Origin: Lentibacillus sp. CBA3610
Lineage (GTDB): Bacteria; Bacillota; Bacilli; Bacillales; Amphibacillaceae
DNA length: 64,000 bases
Direction: 5' to 3'
Assembly (NCBI RefSeq): GCF_013373365.1
Contig: NZ_CP035925.1
Coordinates: 3,782,001 to 3,846,000 of the forward strand
Part shown: one piece after another, positions 17,934 through 26,760 of the stretch
Layout: every line of letters begins with the position of its first letter
Numbering within the stretch: the first letter of the stretch is position 1
The notes under the pieces: generated by a model
The model's database searches: none
What the model saw: the letters and a program-made list of their open reading frames with translations, nothing else
What the model was told of the DNA's origin: nothing
Made by a program: the position numbers and the translations under genes

Positions 17934-20675
17934 TTGACACAAGATCAAGAGTTATATAAAACCCTTAGCGAAAAGGCGCGGAAATTAAGACTTCCATTTC
18001 CAAAAGTACCTAAATATGTTATAGATAATTTGAAATATGATTTGTTCTACTGGCAAAGAGAAGCATTTGAAAATTTAATAACTTATGAAAACATTAAAGA
18101 AATAAAAAACCCTAACCCCCCAACTCATTTGATGTTCAATATGGCAACTGGAACAGGGAAAACTTTATTAATGGCAGCGTGTATATTATATTATTACGAA
18201 AAGGGTTATAGGCATTTTTTATTCTTTGTAAATCAGAATAATATTGTGGATAAAACTGAGAACAATTTTGTGGAAAGTCAACATCGCAAGTATCTTTTTA
18301 CAAAAAATATAATTGTTAATGACAGAACGATTGATATTAAAAAAGTAAATACTTTTAGCAAACATACGAACGATATTGAGGTAAAGTTTACTACAATACA
18401 AAAACTTTACAACGATATACACGTGGAAAAAGAAAACAATATATTATTGGATGAACTGGATAACAAAAACATTGTTATGTTGGCGGATGAAGCTCATCAT
18501 TTAAACACAAATACCCAACAAAATATTGGTCAAACTGAGTTGGACTTAGAGACTGAGATAACTGGTAAAACAGGGGAAGCTGAGGTGGAGCGTAAAGGTT
18601 GGGAACATACAGTAATAAACTTGTTATTAAATAAAAGAGGAAATTATGATATTAATAATAATATACTATTGGAGTTTACTGCCACTCTACCTGAAGATAA
18701 GCAAGTTGCAGAAAAATATATGGACAAAATCATTTATAAATTTGGTCTAAAGGAATTTCTAGGAGAAGGGTATACGAAGGAAATTAATTTAATTTCGTCC
18801 CATTTTGATAAAAAAGACAGAATCCTTCACGCTCTTCTTTTTAATTGGTATAGAGAAAAAATCGCATTGAAACATTATGGTTTAGGTAATAAAAGCTTAG
18901 CAAACTTTAAGCCAGTGGTGCTATTCAGAAGTAAATCTATTGATGAGTCAAAACAAGACTATGAATATTTTCAGCGCATCCTCAAGGAGTTAACAGTTAG
19001 TGACTTTTCATTTTTAGATGATATAGAGAATAAGATTATTGAAAATAAGAATGCCCATGAAAAGGGGAAATCAAGGACACGAGATGTTTTAGAATATATA
19101 AAACGAGAGAACATAAGCTACTCTCATATAGTTAATTATATTAAACACAATTTTTCTGAACGAAACTGTATTATTACTAATTCTGATAGAAATACTACTA
19201 AAAAAGAGAAAACTGATGACGAACAAGAAAGGTTATTAAATAGCCTTGAAGACAAAGAAAATAATATAAGAGCTATATTTACTGTAAAAAGGCTAACAGA
19301 GGGTTGGGACGTATTAAATTTATTCGACATAGTTAGATTATATCAAGGACAAAATGCTGGTGGTTCATCAAGGAAAACACCAAAAGCTACTATTGAAGAA
19401 AAACAGCTTATAGGTAGAGGCGTTAGGTACTATCCTTTTTCATATAAGAATCACGTTGAAAATAAACGAAAATTTGATGATGAGATGGATAATGAATTGC
19501 GGGTCTTAGAAGAGTTATATTATTATACTTACGATGAAGATTCTCGTTATATCTCTCACCTTAAAGAAGAACTAAGAAAAGATGGTTACATTAAGGATAA
19601 TAAAGTCGAAAAAAGATTTAATCTGAAACCAGAATTTAAAGAAAAACCTTTTTACAATAACACTGTCTTATGGATTAACGAGAAAATCAATAATCCAAAT
19701 CGTAAAAAGAAGTCTTTGGATGACTTAAAGGAAAATTGGTTTTTTGAATGCAAAGTTGCGGGTTTTGAATATACAGAAGAAGAGTTACATTTACAGAAAG
19801 ACAAGGATGTAAGCAGGATAGAGTATCAAGAAAAAACAAATAAGACTCTGAACAAGAACCTTAGTGACTTTGATCGTCAAATCTTCTATAAGGCGATAAA
19901 TATTAAGGCCCAACCAGAAAACTCAATATTTAAGTTTAAAAACTTAAAAACTGAATTAGATATTGATAGTATTGATGATCTATTGAAGGAAGAATTTATG
20001 GGTGGTTTAGATGTCAATATCGTAGTTAATCAAGATTTAGATTTTAAACAAATCTCGAATAAGGAAAAGTTAAAAATACTATCAAAGGTTTTGGATAAAT
20101 TCATGGTGGAAATTAAAGAGTATATTAATCCCTATATAGGCACTGAATTTAAGCCAGTTAAGTTTTATGATGTGTTTGGTAAACCAAAGACAAAAGTTAT
20201 TGAAGAAAATGAGGAATCGGTAAGGATTGCCCAAGAGTTATTTAATGAAGACTGGTACATCCTCAACGATTTTAATGGTACAGATGAAGAAATAGGATTG
20301 ATAAATGAAATAAAAAACACTATTAGCAATCTAAAAATGAATTATCAGGAAGTATATTTGTTAAGGAATGAAGAGGTTTATAAATTATTTGATTTTGATA
20401 CTGGCAGGGGGTTTCAACCAGACTTTATTTTATTGTTAAAGTCTAAAGACAAGAAAAATCAATTTTATCATGTTTTTATTGAACCTAAAGGTAACGGGTT
20501 ATTAGATAAGGATAAATGGAAAAATGACCTATTAAAAGAGATAACTGAAAAGTATTCCACTGAAGGTACTTTGACTTTTGAAACAGATAACTACTCATTA
20601 ATAGGATTGCCGTTATATAATATTAACAATAAACAAGATTTTCGGAATGAATATGAAAAGTTATGGAGATACTAG
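17934..20675 (+). CDS. res: Type III restriction enzyme Res subunit
   Basis: A 913-residue ATP-dependent restriction subunit. Superfamily 2 helicase motifs are present: ATGTGKT at about residues 71-77, ADEAHHLN (DEAH box) at about 184-191, and QLIGRGVRYYPF as motif VI. The C-terminal nuclease domain has QPDF (about 829) and IEPKG (about 850), the PD...E-x-K pattern. It starts with TTG 3 bp after mod, preceded by a G-rich site, so the two genes form one operon. Res normally cuts only in complex with Mod; with mod disrupted the protein is probably inert unless another Mod is present. Confidence 0.93.
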   Translation: MTQDQELYKTLSEKARKLRLPFPKVPKYVIDNLKYDLFYWQREAFENLITYENIKEIKNPNPPTHLMFNMATGTGKTLLMAACILYYYEKGYRHFLFFVNQNNIVDKTENNFVESQHRKYLFTKNIIVNDRTIDIKKVNTFSKHTNDIEVKFTTIQKLYNDIHVEKENNILLDELDNKNIVMLADEAHHLNTNTQQNIGQTELDLETEITGKTGEAEVERKGWEHTVINLLLNKRGNYDINNNILLEFTATLPEDKQVAEKYMDKIIYKFGLKEFLGEGYTKEINLISSHFDKKDRILHALLFNWYREKIALKHYGLGNKSLANFKPVVLFRSKSIDESKQDYEYFQRILKELTVSDFSFLDDIENKIIENKNAHEKGKSRTRDVLEYIKRENISYSHIVNYIKHNFSERNCIITNSDRNTTKKEKTDDEQERLLNSLEDKENNIRAIFTVKRLTEGWDVLNLFDIVRLYQGQNAGGSSRKTPKATIEEKQLIGRGVRYYPFSYKNHVENKRKFDDEMDNELRVLEELYYYTYDEDSRYISHLKEELRKDGYIKDNKVEKRFNLKPEFKEKPFYNNTVLWINEKINNPNRKKKSLDDLKENWFFECKVAGFEYTEEELHLQKDKDVSRIEYQEKTNKTLNKNLSDFDRQIFYKAINIKAQPENSIFKFKNLKTELDIDSIDDLLKEEFMGGLDVNIVVNQDLDFKQISNKEKLKILSKVLDKFMVEIKEYINPYIGTEFKPVKFYDVFGKPKTKVIEENEESVRIAQELFNEDWYILNDFNGTDEEIGLINEIKNTISNLKMNYQEVYLLRNEEVYKLFDFDTGRGFQPDFILLLKSKDKKNQFYHVFIEPKGNGLLDKDKWKNDLLKEITEKYSTEGTLTFETDNYSLIGLPLYNINNKQDFRNEYEKLWRY

Positions 20676-21010
20676 AAAATATTGATTGGTTCGGTGCTTG
20701 GTGTCAAGGTATGATATCTATAGGTGAACAAACGCATGAGGTGTTTGATTGTAGAGAATCTCCTATGTGACATTTTAAAATGTCACATAAAAGTAACTAA
20801 AAATAATAAATGCACGAAACGAAGCGAACTTAATTTCCCTTTTGGCAGGCTGATATATTTATGAAAAACTAAAAGGTGAGCTTATGAAATGCCAAGAAAT
20901 TAAGTCAAGTACGGGCGGCATGATGTAACCTGCCCTCTGAACCCCTGATATAGAAGGATTTTATGTAAGATGAGAGTGAAATGCTAACATTTTGCTAACA
21001 CCCGAGGTTT
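20676..21010. other. Non-coding stretch between res and the integrase gene
   Basis: Contains a 26-bp perfect palindrome (20764-20789), then A+T-rich DNA with the tandem motif TGCTAACATTTTGCTAACA (about 20981-20999) close to the integrase 3' end. No gene seen. It is a candidate place for an attachment site, but no second copy was found in the window. Confidence 0.4.
20764..20789. promoter_or_regulatory. 26-bp perfect palindrome downstream of res
   Basis: TATGTGACATTTT-AAAATGTCACATA, perfect over 26 bases. There is no T-run after it, so it looks more like an operator or recombination site than a terminator, though it could fold as a hairpin at the end of the res message. Confidence 0.6.
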
Positions 21011-22102
21011 TTAGCGGAGGCTTCTCATAAGTTGTCCAAACTTGTGGGAAGCTTCTTTTTTCATTTCTTGCGTGACATGGAGGTACACATCTTTGGTGAT
21101 TTGATCATCCGAATGGCCAAGTCTGTCCATGATTTGTTCTAGTGCGACACCCGCTTCGGCTAAAAGTGACGTGTGCGTATGTCGCAAAGAGTGTGGCGTT
21201 AAGTTTGTATTTAATTCTGCTAGGGAAAGCAGTCGCGCCATTCTGTTTTGAACGGTCTTGATGACAATGGGATAACCATGTTGACGTTCCATTTTTGCGA
21301 AGATGAAGTCCTTGTTATAGTAACCATCCCCTAATTGCTTAATGATTTGATCTTGAACTTCTTTATGCTCCTTCAAAGCGTTGATTATCTCTTCATCCAC
21401 AATAATTTTACGACGTGATTTTTTTGTCTTTGGTGTGACTAGTAGGTATTCCAATGTATTATTATTGGGATTGTAATAGGTCTTGGTGATGCTTATCGTA
21501 TGGTTTACGAAATCGACATCTTTCCACTTGAGGGAAACTAATTCACCAACTCTAATTCCTGTATAGGAAAGAATCAGGAACATCAAGTAATCATGTTCAA
21601 GTCCATAATCCATTGCTGTTTCTAAAAACAATGCAAGTTCCTCTTTTTCAAGGTACTTTGGAATTTCCTCTTCTTTCAGCTGTTCAATCGTTTTCTTATC
21701 TTTTTTGAGATAAGCAAACTCCGTTGGATCCTTTTTGATTAGCTCCATTTCGAGTGCTTTTCGAAAAATCATTCTCCCGGTTCGGTTGATCCCCGACATT
21801 GTGCTATCAGAATAGCCTTGGTCTTTTAAATCAATTAATGCATCCTGATACCTCTTTCTTGTAATGTTTTTTAATTTTAGCCGGGAGAGGTAAGGTAACC
21901 ATTTGCCAATCTCATGTACCCTGACACGAATGGTTCCCGGTTTTACATCTTTTGAATCTTTGTTGATTTTAAGCCACTCATTTGCAAACTCGATAAATGT
22001 TTGGTTCGATTCCTCCACGTACATCCCTTGTTCTACTTCATGAACGAGGGCGGCTGCACCTGATTGAGCTTCTTTCTTTGTTTTAAAACCGCTCCTTACC
22101 TT
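21011..22102 (-). pseudogene. int: Tyrosine recombinase (integrase) lacking its N-terminal arm-binding region
   Basis: From the first ATG (22024) the product is 337 residues. It has a SAM-like core-binding domain (about 1-100) and a complete catalytic domain: Arg in GIRVGELVSLKW, HSLRHTHTS, LGHSDDQ and the nucleophile Tyr in KDVYLHV. The frame stays open upstream to 22102 and encodes RSGFKTKKEAQSGAAALV, the end of the usual AP2-like arm-binding domain. A TAA then interrupts it, and no start or ribosome binding site is found there. The intact protein would be about 380 residues. The catalytic core looks sound, but arm-site binding and so excision may be lost. Confidence 0.75.
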
Positions 22103-22431
22103 TTAAATGTACCAGTAAGTGACATATGATTACCACCACATTTTCTGATTGATTAAGGTAAAAAACCATACGTGTTTTGAATTATAAATGTTATATTTGT
22201 TGTACTAATTTGATTAATTTTCAATAAGGACTGTCCTCAACAAACGGGCCATTATCTGGAATAAATGACTGCTTACAATCTTCTATTTTTTATGGATACC
22301 GTCCCCTATATAAATCACAAATATTGAAAAACAAGACCCATAAGAACTGCTATAAAGAATTAAAGCGCAAAAATCCGGAAGTGTGCCTCAATTCTACATT
22401 GATATAATTCATGTAGAAAAGGGGTGACAAC
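22103..22431. other. Intergenic region between integrase and permease
   Basis: No gene recognised. It holds the promoter region of the permease-ada operon at its right end and could contain an end of the integrated element, but no direct repeat pair identifying att sites was found. Confidence 0.4.
22392..22418 (+). promoter_or_regulatory. Promoter -10 embedded in an inverted repeat upstream of the permease-ada operon
   Basis: TTCTACAT (22392-22399) and ATGTAGAA (22411-22418) are exact inverted arms around TATAAT (22403-22408). A regulator bound here would cover the -10 element. AGGGGTGA follows as the ribosome binding site of the permease. Confidence 0.6.
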
Positions 22432-23682
22432 ATGAACAATACATCAATTGGATTATTTCAAGGAATTGCCTTATATATTGCAACAGTTTTAGGATCAGGT
22501 GTGCTTTTTTTATCCGGTGTTACGGCCTCAATAGCTGGGCCGGCGTCCATATTATCCTGGTTGATCGTGATTATGATTAGTTTTCCCCTGGCTTATTCGT
22601 TTGCCTGCTTGGCAAGGGAATACCCAGACGCTGGAGGGGTTGCTACTTTTGTAAGATATTCATTTGGGGAACATTCAGGAAATATTGTTGGATGGTTTTA
22701 TTTTGTCACAGCAGCAGTTGGACAGACCATCGTGGCCTTAACAGGAGCTTATTATTTAGGAAATGCTTTTGATTTTTCTCAGATTCAAATAACGTTTGCT
22801 GCCTTATTGATGCTGGTTATTGCGGGAATCACTAACTATTATGGCATTCGAGTAAGCGGTAAAATAGCATTATTGTTAAGTGGGTGTTTATTTCTTCTAT
22901 TAGTAATAACGATTGTGCTTGCTATTCCTAAAATAAGCTGGAATGAATTTAGCCCTTTTTTTCCTAATGGAAGTGGTTCAATAGGCTCTGCTTTAACCGT
23001 CATTTTTTGGGCTTTTTTTGGCTGGGAGGCGATTTGCAGCCTTGCAAGCAATTTTAAACACCCAAAACAAGACATCGTTAAAAGTACGATTAATAGTGCC
23101 ATTGTTATAGGTGTGCTGTTTCTGGCACTTAGTTTTATAACCATTGGAACGGGGACATACGGTGATGAGGAGAGTAATTTATCGCCCATTGCAGTCATTA
23201 TGAATGATACACTTGGTTTAAATGCGCAATTAATTACCGGTATTCTTGCTTACATCATTTGTATAGGCACAACAAATGCATTTGTCGCAAGTCTTACTCA
23301 GCTAGGTTATTCACTAAGTAGAGATGGTGCGTTTCCTTCTTATTTTTCTGTGTTACATCCAAAAATCCAAATATCAAGGCGCATGGTTTTGTTTGTCGTT
23401 ATATTCGCAGGGGCGGGAGTTCTCATTACAAAGGCTCTTTCTCTTACGTTTAATGATATTTTATTTATTCCAACGTCTTTGGGTATTCTTGTTTATATTC
23501 TTGGGATGGCTGCTGGTGTCAAACTGTTTAAAAAAGGAAGCTTACCCTGGGTGTGTTCATTGATTGCCTTGATTTTATGTGCACTTGTGCTTCCGTTTTT
23601 TCGGTCATATATCATTGTTCCATTGGTTGTCGTTTCTATATATGCAGTCTATATGTTCTTTCGTAGTAATAAAAGGAGTTGA
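22432..23682 (+). CDS. APC-family amino acid permease (YjeH-like)
   Basis: A 416-residue integral membrane protein with about 12 hydrophobic segments. The first helix carries the APC signature GIALYIATVLGSGVLFLSG, and a conserved FWAFFGWEAICSLA segment lies in helix 6. These features fit the APC superfamily, nearest to YjeH/methionine-branched-chain exporters, so amino acid export or exchange is likely but the substrate is unknown. It is the first gene of an operon with adaA and adaB; its stop codon lies 5 bp before the adaA start. Linkage of a transporter to alkylation repair genes is unusual. Confidence 0.8.
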   Translation: MNNTSIGLFQGIALYIATVLGSGVLFLSGVTASIAGPASILSWLIVIMISFPLAYSFACLAREYPDAGGVATFVRYSFGEHSGNIVGWFYFVTAAVGQTIVALTGAYYLGNAFDFSQIQITFAALLMLVIAGITNYYGIRVSGKIALLLSGCLFLLLVITIVLAIPKISWNEFSPFFPNGSGSIGSALTVIFWAFFGWEAICSLASNFKHPKQDIVKSTINSAIVIGVLFLALSFITIGTGTYGDEESNLSPIAVIMNDTLGLNAQLITGILAYIICIGTTNAFVASLTQLGYSLSRDGAFPSYFSVLHPKIQISRRMVLFVVIFAGAGVLITKALSLTFNDILFIPTSLGILVYILGMAAGVKLFKKGSLPWVCSLIALILCALVLPFFRSYIIVPLVVVSIYAVYMFFRSNKRS

Positions 23683-23687
23683 ATGGG

Positions 23688-24260
23688 ATGGTTGTTCATG
23701 CAAAGTTTTTTTTCAATGAAATGGTAAGAATCGCTAACAGCTGTGACCACTCATATGACGGCGTGTTTTTCTATGCGGTGAAAACAACAGGAATTTTTTG
23801 CCGCCCTTCTTGTAAATCGAGGTGCCCTAATAAAGAAAATATCACCTTTTTTCAAACAGCAGAGGACGCAAAACAAGCAGGTTTTCGCGCCTGCAAAAGA
23901 TGCCAACCGGATATGGTGAATTTTGATCCTAAAATGGATCTCATTAATGACACAAAGGCATATATTCAAGAGAATTATACGGAAAACCTTACATTGAAAC
24001 GAATAGCGCAAAACATTGGTATAAGCCCTTATTATTTAGGACGACTTTTTAAAGAGCACACATCAAGAACACCACGCACCTACTTAGAGAATCTACGAGT
24101 GCGTAAGGCCGTTCATCTTCTAAAAAACACGGACATGTCAACTATTGATATTTGTTATGAAGTAGGTTTTCAAAACGCATCAAGTTTTTATCATGCCTTT
24201 CAAAAACAGACTCAGTATACACCCCAACAGTATAGAAAGGATTTTAGCTATGATCTATGA
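23688..24260 (+). CDS. adaA: AdaA: methylphosphotriester-DNA methyltransferase and AraC-type activator
   Basis: A 190-residue protein. The N-terminal Ada zinc domain (about residues 20-80) has the four Cys ligands in FCRPSCKSRCP and ACKRCQP; the first Cys normally accepts the methyl group from a methylphosphotriester and switches the protein on. Residues about 90-190 contain two AraC helix-turn-helix motifs (LKRIAQNIGISPYYLGRLFK; DICYEVGFQNASSFYHAF). AGGAG lies 9 bases before ATG 23688; a TTG at 23679 has no room for one. It overlaps adaB by 11 bp. It should activate its own operon on methylation damage, as known for B. subtilis AdaA. Confidence 0.92.
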   Translation: MVVHAKFFFNEMVRIANSCDHSYDGVFFYAVKTTGIFCRPSCKSRCPNKENITFFQTAEDAKQAGFRACKRCQPDMVNFDPKMDLINDTKAYIQENYTENLTLKRIAQNIGISPYYLGRLFKEHTSRTPRTYLENLRVRKAVHLLKNTDMSTIDICYEVGFQNASSFYHAFQKQTQYTPQQYRKDFSYDL

Positions 24261-24729
24261 TGAATGTCAAACAGATATTGGGCTTTTAAGATTTGTGCTA
24301 AAGGAAAACGGAACGCTTGCACGCGTATTTTTAACCGATCATCATTGGTTAACTTTTGTTGAAAATAATACTGTTAAAAAGAGCTCTGAGCTGGGAAAAC
24401 CCATTCGAGAACAGTTTCATGAATATTTTGGTGAAGAACGTAAGGGTTTTGATTTACCATTTGAACTTGAAGGGACATCATTCCAAAAGCAAACATGGAA
24501 AGCATTGCAAGCCATTCCTTATGGGGAAACAAAATCCTATTCTGAAATTGCTCGTTCTATTGATCGACCGCAAGCTATTCGTGCTGTAGGATATGCAAAC
24601 AGTATGAATCCATTGCCGATTATATTTCCATGTCACCGGGTTATTGGAAAAAGTAAAAGTCTGACTGGGTACGTTGGAGGCATAGAAATGAAAAAGAAAC
24701 TACTTCATATTGAAGGTATCGTTATTTAA
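24250..24729 (+). CDS. adaB: AdaB: O6-methylguanine-DNA methyltransferase
   Basis: A 159-residue suicide repair protein that moves the methyl group from O6-methylguanine (or O4-methylthymine) to its own Cys. The active-site motif IIFPCHRVIG and the helix-turn-helix SYSEIARSIDRPQAIRAVG with its arginine finger are intact. The start at ATG 24250 lies within the end of adaA, so the genes are translationally coupled; an upstream in-frame ATG at 24193 is inside adaA and would add an unrelated tail. A group II intron derivative begins about 30 bp after the stop. Confidence 0.93.
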   Translation: MIYDECQTDIGLLRFVLKENGTLARVFLTDHHWLTFVENNTVKKSSELGKPIREQFHEYFGEERKGFDLPFELEGTSFQKQTWKALQAIPYGETKSYSEIARSIDRPQAIRAVGYANSMNPLPIIFPCHRVIGKSKSLTGYVGGIEMKKKLLHIEGIVI

Positions 24730-24760
24730 ATACCCCACGGAAAATCAATCTTCCAGAAAC

Positions 24761-25627
24761 GGGCGCCGATCGACAAGTTCTGTTATAAGCGCTTTATAGC
24801 GTGAAGTACAGGGGATTATTAATCCTAAACTTACAACGGAGGATGGGAATGAAGGAACCATGTTTCCCGAAACCATCCCGTCAATACTATTGCATGCGTC
24901 ATGTCTGACAGGTCATGGGGTTTGAAGTACAGGTAGATTCGGCAGAACGAAGGCTGGAGCCACTCCATAGGAGAAGGTATGCTAACGGATATGCCGCGCG
25001 GCTGAAAAACTGGATAAGGTGAGAATGTTCTCGCGAAAGGGAACTGACGAACTTCCGAATGTACGGGTCTAAAGTTTGGCCATAAGGAAACTTTATGGGT
25101 CATCCAACGATGGCGTGAGTGGTGTAGAGTAAAAATGCGCCCTCTGAAATACACTATACCGGAGGCGGTATCCAGCTCACAGGCTTATAGGAAGCACCTA
25201 CGTCTAGTATTACTAGCTACGTTGTAAGGGACTTGGAAAGCAAGGAACGTTGGAAACATGGGCTGTCACCCTAACGGTTACTATAAGGTATAGCCGAAGT
25301 GTATTTATCCTTGTGAGGGAAGGGGCATGACTGATGAAACTCCTGTAATGGGAGTGGAGGAATAGCCCCAAGTCTAGCGAATGGAACTGTGGTTTTCCAA
25401 ACGTGCATTGCACCGATCGGGTAGGAATGTGTGATTTTACACAGTGCGAGCTTTCAGGCAAGAGTTTTCTATTTTGGACGGTAGTTTTCCTCTTTTCTGA
25501 AGGTAACGAGGAACTTATCATTTAGTACATTCTGTTAGATGGAGCGCGAAGTGCGGGGAAACTTGCATGCTTTGCGCGGAGCAGGGGAAAAGCTGGAGAT
25601 AACTTCAAACGCTTACCTATTGCTGAC
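24761..25627 (+). mobile_element. ORF-less group II intron derivative (about 870 bp)
   Basis: Long stretches match the ribozyme parts of the intron at 26761-29400: AAACGGGCGC at the 5' side, ACAACGGAGGATGGGAATGA, GTGGTGTAGAGTAAAA, GCCCCAAGTCTAGCGAAT and GATCGGGTAGGAATGTG. Downstream both share GTAACGA.GAACTTAT, a domain-V-like hairpin (about 25541-25580, GGAAAC loop) and AAAAGCTGGAGATAA to the 3' end. Between about 25432 and 25500 a 70-bp spacer replaces the reverse transcriptase gene. The exact 5' boundary is uncertain because no clear GTGYG start was found. It lies in an intergenic region after adaB. Confidence 0.8.
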
Positions 25628-25782
25628 TTTTCCCTAATAAGGATTAGCGCCAATATTGCATCATAGGGCCATACTCTGGAACATTAAGTATCGTACACCA
25701 AAGAAGTTTCACTCAATTGTGCAACATAAACCAAAAACTTATATACTGGTTATTAATTAGAGAGAGAAAAAGGAAGTGCGAT

Positions 25783-26684
25783 ATGAAAGATTTTGGACTT
25801 ATGGTGTTGGGTACTTTTTTCTTTGCTTTTTCAGTAACAATATTTGCAATGCCTAACTCACTTGCAGAGGGTGGCATCCCTGGATTATCCCTCTTACTTT
25901 ATTTTGGGTTAGGCTGGTCTCCTGCATTGGTGAACTTCATCGCGAATGGAATCGTTTTATTAATTAGTTATCGTTACTTGCCTAAGTCAGTAATAATAAA
26001 ATCAATTATTGCTATCCCCTTATTTTCAATATTTCTGTTCATATTGGAGGATTTGGGGTCTCCACTGAATGATCCCCTTCTCGCTGCCCTTTATACAGGA
26101 GTATTTACTGGGGTTGGCTTTGGTTTCATCTTTCGTTCGGGAAGTACTATAGGCGGAACGTCCACTATTGCAAAAGTGCTAAACTATAAATTCGGCTGGG
26201 AAATAACAGGAACAAACTTTGTGCTAGATGCTTTAATTGTTGTAGGTGGAATTTTTGTTATTGGCCCAATTCTAACATTAAACACTGTAGTAGCTTTATT
26301 TATTGGTTAGCGAGTGACTGACTACGTCTTAGAAGGGTTTGAATCAAAAAAGGTTGTTCATATATTCTCAGATTATAGCGAATCAATAGCTCGTTTTATT
26401 CGAGAGAATCTTGGTGCCCATACTACGATCTTGCAAGGTAAAAATGATGGGAATGGAAACGATGAGAATCTTATTTATGTTGCAGTTCCAAAACAGCAAT
26501 TATTTTATTTAAAAAAATTGATCCGTGAGGTTGATGAGATGCGTTTATTGTTGTTAATACAGTAAAAGATGTGAGTGGTGGTTCGCTTGCAAAAGCTCAC
26601 TATCCAACACAAAAAACGTTTAGTAGTACAAAGGAAGAAAAACAGTACTATAGAAAAAAGCTGAAGAATGACAAAAACATCTAA
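25783..26684 (+). pseudogene. YitT-family membrane protein gene with an amber codon and a frameshift
   Basis: The start ATG 25783 has AGGAAG upstream. The first 176 codons encode five or six hydrophobic helices of the YitT/DUF161 type (GTFFFAFSVTIFAMPNSLAE, FRSGSTIGGTSTIAKVLN). A TAG at 26308-26310 then stops the frame. In the same frame the DUF2179 C-terminal domain follows (TDYVLEGFESKKVVHIFSD). A one-base loss near 26538 shifts the last part (DAFIVVNTVKDVSGGS) into another frame ending at 26684. An intact gene would give about 300 residues, the normal family length. It lies between the two related introns. Confidence 0.85.
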
Positions 26685-26760
26685 ATTTTAACCAATTATT
26701 TACTTTAGAAAATACCCCACCTGTTTTTTAGATGGGGAGTTATGATACTATGCCACAAAC

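Noticed and set aside
20676-22431. Attachment sites of the conjugative element
   Set aside because: No direct repeat pair could be matched around the integrase; the other end lies outside the window.
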